This document shows positions 1-6,748 of a stretch of DNA of 7,940 nucleotides, one piece after another. Both the position numbers and the translations under genes were made by a program. The stretch is from an uncultured Eubacteriales bacterium (lineage in GTDB: Bacteria > Bacillota > Clostridia > Lachnospirales > Anaerotignaceae). Every line of letters starts with the position of its first letter. Positions within the stretch are counted from its first letter, which is position 1. Location of the stretch: positions 1 through 7,940 of the forward strand of contig CABPCX010000071.1 in NCBI GenBank assembly GCA_902406135.1, given 5' to 3'. A model generated the notes under the pieces. That model saw nothing but the letters and a program-made list of their open reading frames with translations, made no database searches and was not told where the DNA came from.

Positions 1-1665
1 AGCATACATAGTATCTTCGTCATGTTCCACCACTATAAGGGTATTTCCCATATCTCTGAGATTTTTTAAAGTGGCTATGAGTTTGTCGTTGTCCCTCTGA
101 TGAAGGCCTATGCTTGGCTCATCGAGTATATATACCACTCCCACAAGGCCTGAGCCTATCTGTGTTGCCAGCCTTATTCTCTGGGACTCGCCGCCTGAAA
201 GGGTTCCCGCAGACCTGCTGAGAGTTAAATAATCAAGACCTACATCCACAAGGAATCCCAGTCTTGCATTTATTTCCTTAAGTATCCTGTCGGCTATCAT
301 GGCTTCTTTGCCCGTAAGCTTGAGCTCCTCAAAAAATCTTTTAGATTCAGCTACACTTAAATCAGTAACTTCTGAAATATTTTTTCCTCCGACCGTTACT
401 GCCAGTATTTCGGGTTTAAGCCTTTTTCCTTTACAAACAGGGCACTTTATCTCTGTCATATACTGCTCGTATTCGCCCCTCATGGCGTCTGATGTCTCAT
501 TATATCTTCGCTGAAGGTTTCCTATGACACCGTCAAAGCTGTAATCATAGTAGCTTATGCCCTTGGCATTCATATATTCTATTCTTACTTTTTCACCCTT
601 TGTACCGTAAAAAATTATGTCTTTCACATTATCGGGCAGTTCCTCAAAGGGCACATCAAGACTGAATTTGTATTTCTTGGCAAGGGCTTTGAAAAGCTCT
701 GAGCTCATACTGCCGTTTGTTCCTATTGAATTAAATCCCGGAGCTGATATGGCGCCTTTGGATATGCTTAATGAAGGGTTGGGCACAATAAGCTCAGGAG
801 AAAATTTTCTCATCATTCCCAGACCTGAACATTCAGGGCAGGCACCGCTGGGATTATTGAAAGAAAATGACCTGGGCTCAATTTCGGGAATACTTATCTC
901 ACAGTCAGGGCAGGCAAAACTTTCGCTGAATGTTACGCTTTTATCCCCAATTATATCGGCTACGATAACTCCTCCCGAAAGGGCTGATGCCGTCTCTACG
1001 GAATCCGCAAGACGCTTCTGTATTCCGTCCCTTACCTTAAGTCTGTCCACAACTATTTCTATTACATGTTTTTTATTCTTTTCGAGTTTTATATCTTCCG
1101 AAAGGTCATATATTTCTCCGTCTATTCTTACCCTTACATAACCGTTCTTTTTTGCGTCTTCAAGCAGTTTTACATGTTCGCCTTTACGTCCCTTTACCAC
1201 GGGCGCAAGTATCTGTATTTTGCTGTCTGCGGGAAATTTCATTATCTGGTCAACTATCTGGTCAACGGTCTGCTTCTTTATTTCTCTGCCGCATTTAGGG
1301 CAGTGGGGTACTCCCGCTCTGGCATAAAGCAGTCTGAGATAATCGTATATTTCAGTAACCGTACCTACGGTTGACCTGGGGTTATTGTTGGTTGTTTTCT
1401 GGTCAATGCTTATCGCCGGAGAAAGCCCTCCTATATAGTCCACATCTGGCTTGTCCATCTGTCCGAGGAACTGTCTTGCATAGGACGAAAGGGACTCAAC
1501 ATATCTTCTCTGGCCCTCCGCATATATGGTGTCAAAGGCTAAAGAGCTTTTTCCCGAGCCTGATACGCCTGTAAATACCACAAATTTTTCTCTTGGTATA
1601 TTAAGGTCTATGTTTTTAAGATTATGGGAGCGTGCTCCCTTTATTTCTATTATATTTTTACCCAT
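1..1665 (-). CDS. uvrA: UvrABC system protein A (excinuclease ATPase subunit), N-terminal 555 residues, cut by the left window edge
   Basis: UvrA is the dimeric ABC-type ATPase that finds bulky DNA lesions and loads UvrB in nucleotide excision repair. My translation from the ATG at 1663-1665 stays open for 555 codons to the edge; the family is about 940 residues, so the second ATPase half lies outside. Visible: Walker A GVSGSGKS (33-40), the conserved stretch [18 protein letters not shown] (53-70), a zinc module with CxxC pairs at 252/255 and 276/279 flanking FSFNNPSG, further CxxC pairs at 122/125 and 408/411, ABC signature LSGGE (489-493), Walker B YILDEPS (512-518) and the H-loop His548 in VVEHDED. 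The start lies 2 bases after the uvrB stop (TAA AA ATG), and its GGTGA ribosome site is inside the last uvrB codons, so translation is probably coupled. No frameshift seen. It shares the LexA-controlled uvrB promoter by position (inference). Confidence 0.97.
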   Translation of the reverse strand, partial: MGKNIIEIKGARSHNLKNIDLNIPREKFVVFTGVSGSGKSSLAFDTIYAEGQRRYVESLSSYARQFLGQMDKPDVDYIGGLSPAISIDQKTTNNNPRSTVGTVTEIYDYLRLLYARAGVPHCPKCGREIKKQTVDQIVDQIMKFPADSKIQILAPVVKGRKGEHVKLLEDAKKNGYVRVRIDGEIYDLSEDIKLEKNKKHVIEIVVDRLKVRDGIQKRLADSVETASALSGGVIVADIIGDKSVTFSESFACPDCEISIPEIEPRSFSFNNPSGACPECSGLGMMRKFSPELIVPNPSLSISKGAISAPGFNSIGTNGSMSSELFKALAKKYKFSLDVPFEELPDNVKDIIFYGTKGEKVRIEYMNAKGISYYDYSFDGVIGNLQRRYNETSDAMRGEYEQYMTEIKCPVCKGKRLKPEILAVTVGGKNISEVTDLSVAESKRFFEELKLTGKEAMIADRILKEINARLGFLVDVGLDYLTLSRSAGTLSGGESQRIRLATQIGSGLVGVVYILDEPSIGLHQRDNDKLIATLKNLRDMGNTLIVVEHDEDTMYA

Positions 1666-1667
1666 TT

Positions 1668-3656
1668 TTATTCACCATTTATAAGTTTCTTTATTTCCAT
1701 AAGTTTATCTCTGAGTTCAGCAGCGCGCTCAAACTGAAGTTCCGCAGCGGCACGTCTCATATCTCTTTCCGTCTTTACAGCCTCTTTCTGCAGTTCCTTA
1801 ATATTCATGGATTCAAGGTCCTTATTAAGACCCTTCTTGGGCTTTTCATCAACGGTTTTTGTAGCTTGTATTATGTCATATACTTTTTTCTTTATGGTCT
1901 GAGGAGTTATTCCATGTTCCTCATTATATTTCATCTGTATTTCTCGTCTTCTGGCAGTCTCTGTTATGGCTCTGTCCATAGAGTCCGTAATAACGTCAGC
2001 GTACATAATAACTCTTCCTTCTGAGTTACGTGCCGCCCTTCCTATGGTCTGTATCAAACTCGTCTCAGACCTGAGGAATCCTTCCTTATCCGCGTCAAGT
2101 ATGGCCACGAGAGCCACTTCAGGAATATCAAGACCTTCCCTCAGAAGGTTTATGCCCACAAGCACATCAAAAACATCAAGTCTGAGGTCCCTTATTATTT
2201 CCAGTCTTTCAAGGGTATCTATATCAGAGTGGAGATACCTTACCCTTATGCCGTTTTCTCTCATATAGTCCGTCAGACGTTCCGCCATTTTCTTAGTGAG
2301 GGTTGTAACCAAAACTTTGTTTCCTGCTTTTACGGTTTTATTTACCTCACTTATAAGGTCATCTATCTGTCCCTGTATTGGCTTTACGGTGATTTCAGGG
2401 TCCAAAAGACCTGTAGGTCTTATGACCTGCTCCACCGTCTGCTCGGAGTGCTCAGCCTCATATTTTGACGGAGTAGCCGATACAAAAAGCATCTGGTTTA
2501 TCTTGCTTTCAAACTCGTTAAACTTTAAGGGTCTGTTATCCAGTGCCGCCGGAAGTCTGAATCCGTATTCCACAAGGGTTGTCTTTCTTGAGCGGTCGCC
2601 CTCATACATTCCCCTTATCTGCGGTACGGAAACATGGGACTCGTCCGCTATTATAAGAAAATCATCGGGGAAGAAATCCAAAAGGGTTCCCGGCGCCGTG
2701 CCCGGCTCCCTCAATTCAAGGTGTCTTGAATAGTTTTCAATTCCCGTACAGAAGCCCATTTCAGAGAGCATCTCTATATCATATCTTGTTCTCTGCTCAA
2801 GTCTCTGGGCTTCCAGAAGTTTATCTTCTCTCTTAAGCTCCGCTAGTCTTTCTTCCAGTTCCTTTTCAATATTACGGAGAGCTATCTCCATTTTTTCCTT
2901 AGATGTAACATAGTGGGATGCGGGGAAAATAACCACATGCTCCCTTGTACCTATAACATTTCCCGTAACCACATCTATCTCGGATATTCTGTCTATCTCG
3001 TCGCCAAAAAATTCGACTCTTATGGCGCTTTCACTGTTTGCCACAGGGAAAATCTCAACAACGTCTCCCCTTACCCTGAATGTACCTCGGTCAAACTCCA
3101 TCTCATTTCTGCAGTACTGGAGTTCTACAAGGCGCTTCAGGACATCGTCTCTTTCCCTTTCCATACCGGTTCTCAAAGAAAGAGACATACTTCTATACTC
3201 TTCGGGGTCACCCAAGCCGTATATACACGAAACACTGGCAACAACAAGAACATCTTTTCGCTCAAAAAGAGCAGATGTGGCCGAATGTCTAAGCTTATCT
3301 ATTTCGTTATTTATTGCCGAATCCTTTTCGATATAGGTATCCGTACTGGGTACGTAAGCCTCGGGCTGATAGTAATCATAGTAGCTGACGAAGTACTCCA
3401 CAGCATTCTCCGGGAATATCTCCTTAAACTCGCTGTAAAGCTGGGCAGCAAGGGTCTTATTATGAGCTATGACAAGGGTTGGTTTCTGAAGTCCAACGAT
3501 TATGTTTGCCATGGTAAAGGTCTTTCCGGAGCCCGTAACACCAAGAAGTGTCTGAAATTTCTTTCCTTCCTTAAAACCTTCAACAAGTTTTTCTATTGCC
3601 TGCGGCTGGTCGCCGGTGGGCTTGAATTTTGAATGTATTTTAAACGGTTTATCCAT
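1668..3656 (-). CDS. uvrB: UvrABC system protein B (excinuclease helicase-like subunit)
   Basis: UvrB receives damaged DNA from UvrA, checks the lesion by inserting a beta-hairpin between the strands, then recruits UvrC for incision. The 662-residue product is full length for the family. Seen in order: Walker A GVTGSGKT (39-46), the aromatic beta-hairpin region [21 protein letters not shown] (about 88-108), Walker B box DESH (338-341), SATP motif III (393-396), motif [15 protein letters not shown] (501-514), motif [11 protein letters not shown] (536-544) and a C-terminal UVR coiled-coil domain (about 625-660) of the type that contacts UvrC. The ATG start is backed by GGAGGTG at 3661-3667, 4 bases upstream. 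It is the first gene of a uvrBA pair, in the Bacillus-like order with uvrB first, and is preceded by a promoter with a LexA box. All key motifs are intact. Confidence 0.99.
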   Translation of the reverse strand: MDKPFKIHSKFKPTGDQPQAIEKLVEGFKEGKKFQTLLGVTGSGKTFTMANIIVGLQKPTLVIAHNKTLAAQLYSEFKEIFPENAVEYFVSYYDYYQPEAYVPSTDTYIEKDSAINNEIDKLRHSATSALFERKDVLVVASVSCIYGLGDPEEYRSMSLSLRTGMERERDDVLKRLVELQYCRNEMEFDRGTFRVRGDVVEIFPVANSESAIRVEFFGDEIDRISEIDVVTGNVIGTREHVVIFPASHYVTSKEKMEIALRNIEKELEERLAELKREDKLLEAQRLEQRTRYDIEMLSEMGFCTGIENYSRHLELREPGTAPGTLLDFFPDDFLIIADESHVSVPQIRGMYEGDRSRKTTLVEYGFRLPAALDNRPLKFNEFESKINQMLFVSATPSKYEAEHSEQTVEQVIRPTGLLDPEITVKPIQGQIDDLISEVNKTVKAGNKVLVTTLTKKMAERLTDYMRENGIRVRYLHSDIDTLERLEIIRDLRLDVFDVLVGINLLREGLDIPEVALVAILDADKEGFLRSETSLIQTIGRAARNSEGRVIMYADVITDSMDRAITETARRREIQMKYNEEHGITPQTIKKKVYDIIQATKTVDEKPKKGLNKDLESMNIKELQKEAVKTERDMRRAAAELQFERAAELRDKLMEIKKLINGE

Positions 3657-3660
3657 GATA

Positions 3661-3667
3661 CACCTCC
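3661..3667 (-). promoter_or_regulatory. uvrB ribosome binding site
   Basis: The minus strand reads GGAGGTG, seven contiguous bases complementary to the 3' end of 16S rRNA. The GGAGG core (3663-3667) lies 6 bases before the ATG at 3654-3656. It fixes the uvrB start and is the strongest site in the repair operon. Confidence 0.85.
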
Positions 3668-3770
3668 GTTTATCCGAATGTTTAAGCCATCTTTGTAACT
3701 ATTATTGCCAAAAGGCATATTTTAAATAAAACAAATTCAGTCTGGCCTCTTATTTTAAAGACTACTTGAA

Positions 3771-3799
3771 AGTATACCATAGTTAAAAAATAAAGTATA
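3771..3799 (-). promoter_or_regulatory. Candidate uvrBA promoter, two possible -10 elements
   Basis: Two TATACT hexamers are present on the minus strand. The one at 3771-3776 is preceded by TG and one base (TGGTATACT), making an extended -10 element that needs little -35 sequence. The one at 3794-3799 has a partial -35, TTGTAA at 3815-3820, at a short 15-base spacing that overlaps the LexA box. Either would start a transcript about 105-135 bases before the uvrB ATG. The promoter region is well supported by context; which -10 is used cannot be decided by eye. Confidence 0.55.
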
Positions 3800-3817
3800 G
3801 TAAAATGAAGAAATTTA

Positions 3818-3831
3818 CAAACATTTGTTCC
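3818..3831 (-). promoter_or_regulatory. LexA operator (SOS box) controlling uvrBA
   Basis: The minus strand reads GGAACAAATGTTTG, an imperfect palindrome fitting the Bacillus-type LexA core GAAC-R-N-R-Y-GTTY at every core position. The left arm GAAC is exact and the right arm is GTTT rather than GTTC. It lies immediately upstream of, and partly over, the -35 region of a candidate uvrB promoter, where a repressor would block RNA polymerase. uvrBA is a classical SOS regulon member in Firmicutes, so position and target gene agree. LexA binding itself is inferred; no lexA gene is in this window. Confidence 0.72.
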
Positions 3832-3902
3832 TATTGTCATATTATTCATAGGGATATTACAGTTTATAAAAGCACATATAATAAATATATAAAGCTCTGG
3901 CT

Positions 3903-3954
3903 AAATAAAACCAGCCCTTTCAGTCAAACTTATTTGGCTGAAAGGGCTGGTTTT
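3903..3954 (-). terminator. Strong intrinsic terminator after rnc
   Basis: Two perfect 17-base arms, AAAACCAGCCCTTTCAG (3907-3923) and its reverse complement (3938-3954), flank a 14-base centre. The stem continues inward past one C/A mismatch by four more pairs (CAAA with TTTG) to a TAAG loop, so about 21 pairs form. On the minus strand the hairpin begins 14 bases after the rnc stop and is followed by TTTTATTTAG, giving the U-rich tail. The A-rich and T-rich ends also make it terminator-like on the plus strand. It separates the lipid/ribosome operon from uvrBA. Confidence 0.9.
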
Positions 3955-3968
3955 CTATCCTTTTACAA

Positions 3969-4670
3969 TTACCTGATTATATTCATTTTTTTAAGGGCAT
4001 CAAGGGCTGCCGCCTGTTCGGCTTCCTTCTTGCTTTTTCCGCTGCCCTCTCCAAGCACAGAACCGTTATGGTTGACGGAAGCTGTAAACAGCTTGTCATG
4101 GTCAGGGCCCGACTCCCCGATTATTTCATAATGTATCGGTTCCTTGCTGTTTTTCTGTATCTCTTCCTGCAGTCTTGTTTTGCAGTCGATTATATTGAGG
4201 GACTGTCTTACTCTGCCGACTGTTCTCTCCAGCTGTCCAAGGATATGTTTTCTTGCGGCATCTATTCCTCCGTCAAGATAAACAGCTCCGATTACAGCCT
4301 CAAAGGCATCGGCAAGTATTGAATCCCTATGGCGTCCGCCTGTGGTCTCCTCGCCTTTTCCAAGCATAATGAAATCACTTATATGGATTTCCACCGCTCT
4401 TTCCGCAAGGCTTGCTTCACATACGGTTCCTGCTCTGAGCTTTGTAAGCTCTCCTTCAGGCATCTTGGGATACAGTGCATAAATATAGTCGCTTATAACA
4501 AGCTCAAGGACGGCATCTCCCAAAAATTCAAGCCTTTCATTATTATCATACTTTTCAATATGCTTTTCATTGGCATAGGAACTATGGGTAAACGCCTTTT
4601 TAAGAAGCTCAATATCTTTAAACTTGTATTTAATTATATTTTCAAATTGCTCCAAATTTGTATTGTTCAT
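3969..4670 (-). CDS. rnc: Ribonuclease III
   Basis: This is a double-strand-specific endoribonuclease that processes the 30S rRNA precursor and some mRNAs, acting as a cytoplasmic dimer. The 233-residue length is normal. The catalytic RNase III domain covers about 1-155 and carries the signature NERLEFLGDA (44-53); Glu48 and Asp52 there, and Asp121 and Glu124 in DAFEA, match the conserved metal-binding residues, and all are present. A C-terminal double-stranded RNA-binding domain (about 162-231) shows CKTRLQEEIQ at its start and the KSKKEAEQAAALDAL helix at its end. The ATG is 2 bases after the acpP stop, and its GGAG ribosome site lies in the last acpP codons, pointing to translational coupling. 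It is the last gene of the operon, whereas in many Firmicutes rnc runs on into smc and ftsY. Confidence in function is very high. Confidence 0.98.
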   Translation of the reverse strand: MNNTNLEQFENIIKYKFKDIELLKKAFTHSSYANEKHIEKYDNNERLEFLGDAVLELVISDYIYALYPKMPEGELTKLRAGTVCEASLAERAVEIHISDFIMLGKGEETTGGRHRDSILADAFEAVIGAVYLDGGIDAARKHILGQLERTVGRVRQSLNIIDCKTRLQEEIQKNSKEPIHYEIIGESGPDHDKLFTASVNHNGSVLGEGSGKSKKEAEQAAALDALKKMNIIR

Positions 4671-4672
4671 GA

Positions 4673-4903
4673 TTACTCCGCAACCACATTACTAATATAA
4701 TCAATAGCGTCTTTAACAGTTTTGATCTTGTCAGTATCATCAGTATTGAATGTTACCTCGAATTCCTCTTCAAGAGCTGAAATAACCTGGAAAAGGTCAA
4801 ATGAATCAGCACCAAGATCAGCAAATGCTGTTTCTTCAGTTATTTCCTCGGGAGATACTCCAAGCTGTTCGGCAATGATATTAATGATATTAGATGTGTC
4901 CAT
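4673..4903 (-). CDS. acpP: Acyl carrier protein
   Basis: This is a small acidic carrier that holds growing fatty acyl chains on a 4'-phosphopantetheine arm and hands them to the fatty acid and phospholipid synthesis enzymes, including PlsX next door. The product is 76 residues, the normal size, with the expected four-helix layout. The prosthetic group site is Ser34 in GADSF, at the start of helix II (about 34-49, ending SALEEEFEV). The usual motif is DSL, so Phe35 is a variation beside the attachment serine, and the following FDLFQVI differs from the common LDTVELV of fatty-acid ACPs. AAAGGAG overlapping the plsX stop is the ribosome site, about 10 bases before the ATG. The plsX gap is 15 bases. 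Isoleucine codons near the start are ATC/ATT rather than ATA, as expected of an abundant protein. It could be one of two ACPs in the genome (inference). Confidence 0.96.
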   Translation of the reverse strand: MDTSNIINIIAEQLGVSPEEITEETAFADLGADSFDLFQVISALEEEFEVTFNTDDTDKIKTVKDAIDYISNVVAE

Positions 4904-4918
4904 AAAATAAATTCTCCT

Positions 4919-5914
4919 TTATTTCTGTATTAATTGTTCGATTTTTGCAACTGTGTCATTTTCAATAAAGCTGATACTCTGCTTTATACAGTTTGTAACC
5001 GCAGGCGCTTTGCAGCTTCCATGCATCTTCATTACAAGGGCTTTAAGTCCAATATAGGGTGCTCCTCCGACCTGGTCTGAGTCAAAGTTCTTCTTTATAT
5101 TGCTAAAGGGAGTTTTAAGTGCTGCCGCAGCAAGTTTGTAAGGTCCCTTTGTTATCTCAGATTTAATAAGTTTAAGAAGGGCCTTGCTTAATCCCTCTGT
5201 AAGCTTGAGGATAGTATTTCCGACAAATCCGTCACATACTATTATATCTGCAACGCCATAGGGAATGTCAACTATTTCTGCGTTTCCGATAAAGTTTATA
5301 TCGGAATTTTCAAGCATAGTATATACTTCCTTAACAAGCATATTTCCCTTTTCTTTTTCTACACCGATATTGGCAAGTCCGACTGTAGGATTTTTAACGC
5401 CAAGAACATTTTCGGCATATACCGAACCCATCTTTGCAAACTGCTCAAGATACTGGGGCTTACAGTCCACATTGGCGCCACTGTCAAGAAGGAGTGAAAA
5501 TCCTTTAAGTGTGGGAAGACATGTAGCAAGGGCAGGTCTTTCTATTCCCTTAATTCTTCCGACTGTAAATGTTCCTCCTACGAAAAGCGCTCCTGTGCTT
5601 CCGGCAGATATAAAAGCCGATGCCTTATTCTCCTTCACAAGACCAAGGCCTACCATCATCGAAGAATTTTTCTTTTTTCTTACTGCCTCTGTGGGAACTT
5701 CATCGGTTCCTATTACCTCATCGGCATTAACGATTTCAATACCATCTTCATCATAAGTATATGACGCAAGCTCTTTTTTTACAATATCCTCTTTTCCGAC
5801 AAGCATAACTTTTACAGGATATATTTTAACGGCCTCAACAACACCCTTTACTATTTCATAGGGCGCATTGTCTCCTCCCATTGCGTCAACAGCCACAATA
5901 TATTTTCTTTCCAA
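4919..5914 (-). CDS. plsX: Phosphate acyltransferase PlsX (acyl-ACP:phosphate transacylase), probable TTG start
   Basis: PlsX converts acyl-ACP and phosphate to acyl-phosphate, which PlsY uses to acylate glycerol 3-phosphate; it is a peripheral membrane enzyme of phospholipid synthesis. Numbered from the TTG start (331 residues), family motifs are AVDAMGGDNAP (8-18), SAGSTGALF (103-111), LDSGAN (143-148), GLANIGVEKEKG (179-190), CDGFVGN (227-233) and GGAPYIG (283-289). The longer reading starts at a GTG (5921-5923), but this GTG is itself part of the sequence GAGGTG that would serve as ribosome site, leaving no spacer. The TTG at 5912-5914 lies 6 bases after that site and puts the product close to the usual family N-terminus, so I chose it. 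It sits 75 bases after rpmF, behind a hairpin, and 15 bases before acpP. No fapR gene or obvious FapR site is seen. Confidence 0.95.
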   Translation of the reverse strand: MERKYIVAVDAMGGDNAPYEIVKGVVEAVKIYPVKVMLVGKEDIVKKELASYTYDEDGIEIVNADEVIGTDEVPTEAVRKKKNSSMMVGLGLVKENKASAFISAGSTGALFVGGTFTVGRIKGIERPALATCLPTLKGFSLLLDSGANVDCKPQYLEQFAKMGSVYAENVLGVKNPTVGLANIGVEKEKGNMLVKEVYTMLENSDINFIGNAEIVDIPYGVADIIVCDGFVGNTILKLTEGLSKALLKLIKSEITKGPYKLAAAALKTPFSNIKKNFDSDQVGGAPYIGLKALVMKMHGSCKAPAVTNCIKQSISFIENDTVAKIEQLIQK

Positions 5915-5920
5915 TATTTT

Positions 5921-5927
5921 CACCTCT
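5921..5927 (-). promoter_or_regulatory. plsX ribosome binding site that decides the TTG start
   Basis: The minus strand reads AGAGGTG, with GAGGTG (5921-5926) pairing to the 16S rRNA tail. The last three bases are the in-frame GTG of the longer reading frame, so that GTG cannot be served by this site. The next in-frame start codon, TTG at 5912-5914, is at the ideal 6-base spacing. Confidence 0.7.
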
Positions 5928-5943
5928 TTTGCAAGTCCTCTAT

Positions 5944-5979
5944 AAGAACAAAATAAGGCAGCCGAAAACAGCTGCCTTA
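5944..5979 (-). terminator. Terminator-like hairpin between rpmF and plsX (possible attenuator)
   Basis: On the minus strand the arm TAAGGCAGC (5979-5971) pairs with GCTGCCTTA (5962-5954), nine perfect pairs; a U-G and a G-C pair continue inward to a UUUU loop. The stem is followed by TTTTGTTCTT, a U-rich tail. It starts 10 bases after the rpmF stop. Since plsX, acpP and rnc follow on the same strand with no recognisable promoter in the about 30 bases between the hairpin and plsX, partial termination with read-through is the likely role (inference). Confidence 0.75.
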
Positions 5980-5989
5980 AGGTTTATAA

Positions 5990-6169
5990 TTAGTCTACAG
6001 GTGTAACAACCTTTTTGTTATATGAGCCGCATGCCTTGCAAACGTGGTGAGGCACCATCAGTTCGCCGCACTTGCTGCACTGTACAAGTGTAGGTGTCGC
6101 AATCTTCCATGTAGCTGCTTTTCTTTTACCTTTTTTTGATTTTGAGACTCTTCCTTTGGGTACTGCCAT
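5990..6169 (-). CDS. rpmF: 50S ribosomal protein L32 (bL32), zinc-binding form
   Basis: This is a 59-residue structural protein of the large ribosomal subunit. My translation begins MAVPKGRVSKSKKGKRKA, the typical basic L32 N-terminus, and carries a zinc ribbon with Cys31/Cys34 and Cys44/Cys47 (CSKC and CKAC), so this is the cysteine-containing form and not the cysteine-free paralogue that some bacteria make under zinc shortage. The ATG at 6167-6169 follows GGAGGTG by 9 bases, and this ribosome site is encoded by the last codons and stop of the DUF177 gene, with a 6-base gap between the genes. The DUF177-rpmF pairing is conserved widely in bacteria. A hairpin follows the stop, so L32 mRNA may be made in excess of plsX mRNA. 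Confidence 0.97.
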   Translation of the reverse strand: MAVPKGRVSKSKKGKRKAATWKIATPTLVQCSKCGELMVPHHVCKACGSYNKKVVTPVD

Positions 6170-6175
6170 TTCTCT

Positions 6176-6682
6176 TTACACCTCCTCATCGAATTTGAGA
6201 AGAGAACGTAAACTTTCAAACCTTGGATCTATATATGTCGTATCGCATCCGCAATCTTTTATATTAAGATTTTGTCCGCAGACAGGGCATAATCCCTTGC
6301 AGTCATCACTGCATACGACCTTCATTGGCAAAACAGCCAATATATTTCTTATCACAATTGATGTAAGGTCTATAGAATCTCCCGAAAAAGTTTCTATCTC
6401 TTCGTCATAACTTGCGTTGCTGCTGAATTTCTCATTCAGTTCGAAGTCAACGGAAAAACTGACAGGCTCAAGACACCTGTCACAGGGCATACTCATACCT
6501 ACGGTACCTTTACCGTTGATATAATAAATATCCCCTTCCTTTATTACTTCTCCATCAAGACTAACAGGCGTTGTAAAAACCGCCTCCTGAGAATAACCGC
6601 TCATACCATCCAGCTTCTCTTCAAAACTGAATGGAAAACTAGCTTCCCGTCTTCCCGATACAGCGGAAATGTTAATATTCAT
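6176..6682 (-). CDS. DUF177 / YceD family protein linked to 23S rRNA accumulation
   Basis: This is a member of the DUF177 (YceD) family, normally found just upstream of rpmF; the family is linked to 23S rRNA accumulation in bacteria and plastids, but its molecular activity is not settled. The 168-residue protein has the family pattern: a beta-rich N-terminus, a CDRCLEPV motif (67-74), then a C-terminal cysteine cluster with Cys124, 128, 132, 135, 144 and 146 (CSDDCKGLCPVCGQNLN) and the closing DPRFESLRSLLKF helix (152-164). The cysteine spacing suggests metal binding (inference). The start ATG at 6680-6682 has GGGGTG at 6693-6698, 10 bases upstream. It is the first gene of the operon, with a leader of only about 29 bases from the promoter. 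No signal peptide or membrane segment is visible. Confidence 0.93.
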   Translation of the reverse strand: MNINISAVSGRREASFPFSFEEKLDGMSGYSQEAVFTTPVSLDGEVIKEGDIYYINGKGTVGMSMPCDRCLEPVSFSVDFELNEKFSSNASYDEEIETFSGDSIDLTSIVIRNILAVLPMKVVCSDDCKGLCPVCGQNLNIKDCGCDTTYIDPRFESLRSLLKFDEEV

Positions 6683-6717
6683 ACTTATTAATCACCCCTG
6701 CAAGTCATACTTTAACA

Positions 6718-6746
6718 ATTATACTAACAACATAATTATTTGTCAA
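6718..6746 (-). promoter_or_regulatory. Consensus sigma-A promoter of the DUF177-rpmF-plsX-acpP-rnc operon
   Basis: On the minus strand a perfect -35 TTGACA (6741-6746) is followed by a 17-base spacer and a perfect -10 TATAAT (6718-6723). All twelve hexamer bases match the housekeeping consensus. Transcription should begin near 6711, about 29 bases before the DUF177 start codon. The spacer is AT-rich. No operator-like palindrome overlaps it, which fits strong, largely constitutive expression of a ribosomal protein operon (inference). Confidence 0.92.
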
Positions 6747-6748
6747 TC

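Larger units (their letters stand above)
3657..3968 (-). other. 312-base intergenic region between rnc and uvrB (terminator, SOS promoter, uvrB leader)
   Basis: This AT-rich gap has no credible gene. In the direction of transcription it holds the rnc terminator (3907-3954), an AT-rich stretch with nothing I can name (about 3832-3906), the LexA box (3818-3831), candidate uvrB -10 elements (3794-3799 and 3771-3776), and a uvrB leader of roughly 100-130 bases ending in the ribosome site at 3661-3667. The leader contains one short palindrome, TGCCAAAAGGCA (3706-3717), with only a 4-base-pair stem, which I do not regard as a riboswitch. The open frame that enters the gap on the plus strand is antisense to rnc and has no protein-family features. 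Confidence 0.8.

Noticed and set aside
617..1141. Plus-strand open frame of 174 codons opposite uvrA
   Set aside because: It is a shadow of the uvrA reading frame, which has unbroken family motifs on the minus strand; there is no ribosome site or family match for the shadow.
1626..1639. Perfect palindrome GGGAGCGTGCTCCC near the uvrA start
   Set aside because: It encodes the conserved GARSH residues of the UvrA N-terminus; the stem is only 5-6 pairs and lies inside the coding sequence, so chance from codon choice is the better explanation.
2913..3632. Long plus-strand open frame (239 codons) opposite uvrB
   Set aside because: It is wholly antisense to the conserved uvrB frame, has no recognisable domain, and is rich in Cys, Tyr and Ser as expected from reverse-strand reading of a real gene.
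3706..3717. Short palindrome TGCCAAAAGGCA in the uvrB leader, considered as a riboswitch or regulator site
   Set aside because: The stem is four pairs with no surrounding conserved structure or U-tail; too weak to call.
3805..4131. Plus-strand open frame crossing from the intergenic region into rnc
   Set aside because: It runs through the terminator and antisense to rnc, and its composition is that of AT-rich noncoding DNA followed by a shadow frame.
5265..5756. Plus-strand open frame of 163 codons opposite plsX
   Set aside because: Antisense shadow of plsX, with a low-complexity Ser/Pro/Thr-rich composition and no supporting start signals.
5915..5923. GTG start for plsX giving 334 residues
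   Set aside because: The GTG overlaps the only plausible ribosome site; the TTG at 5912-5914 has proper spacing.
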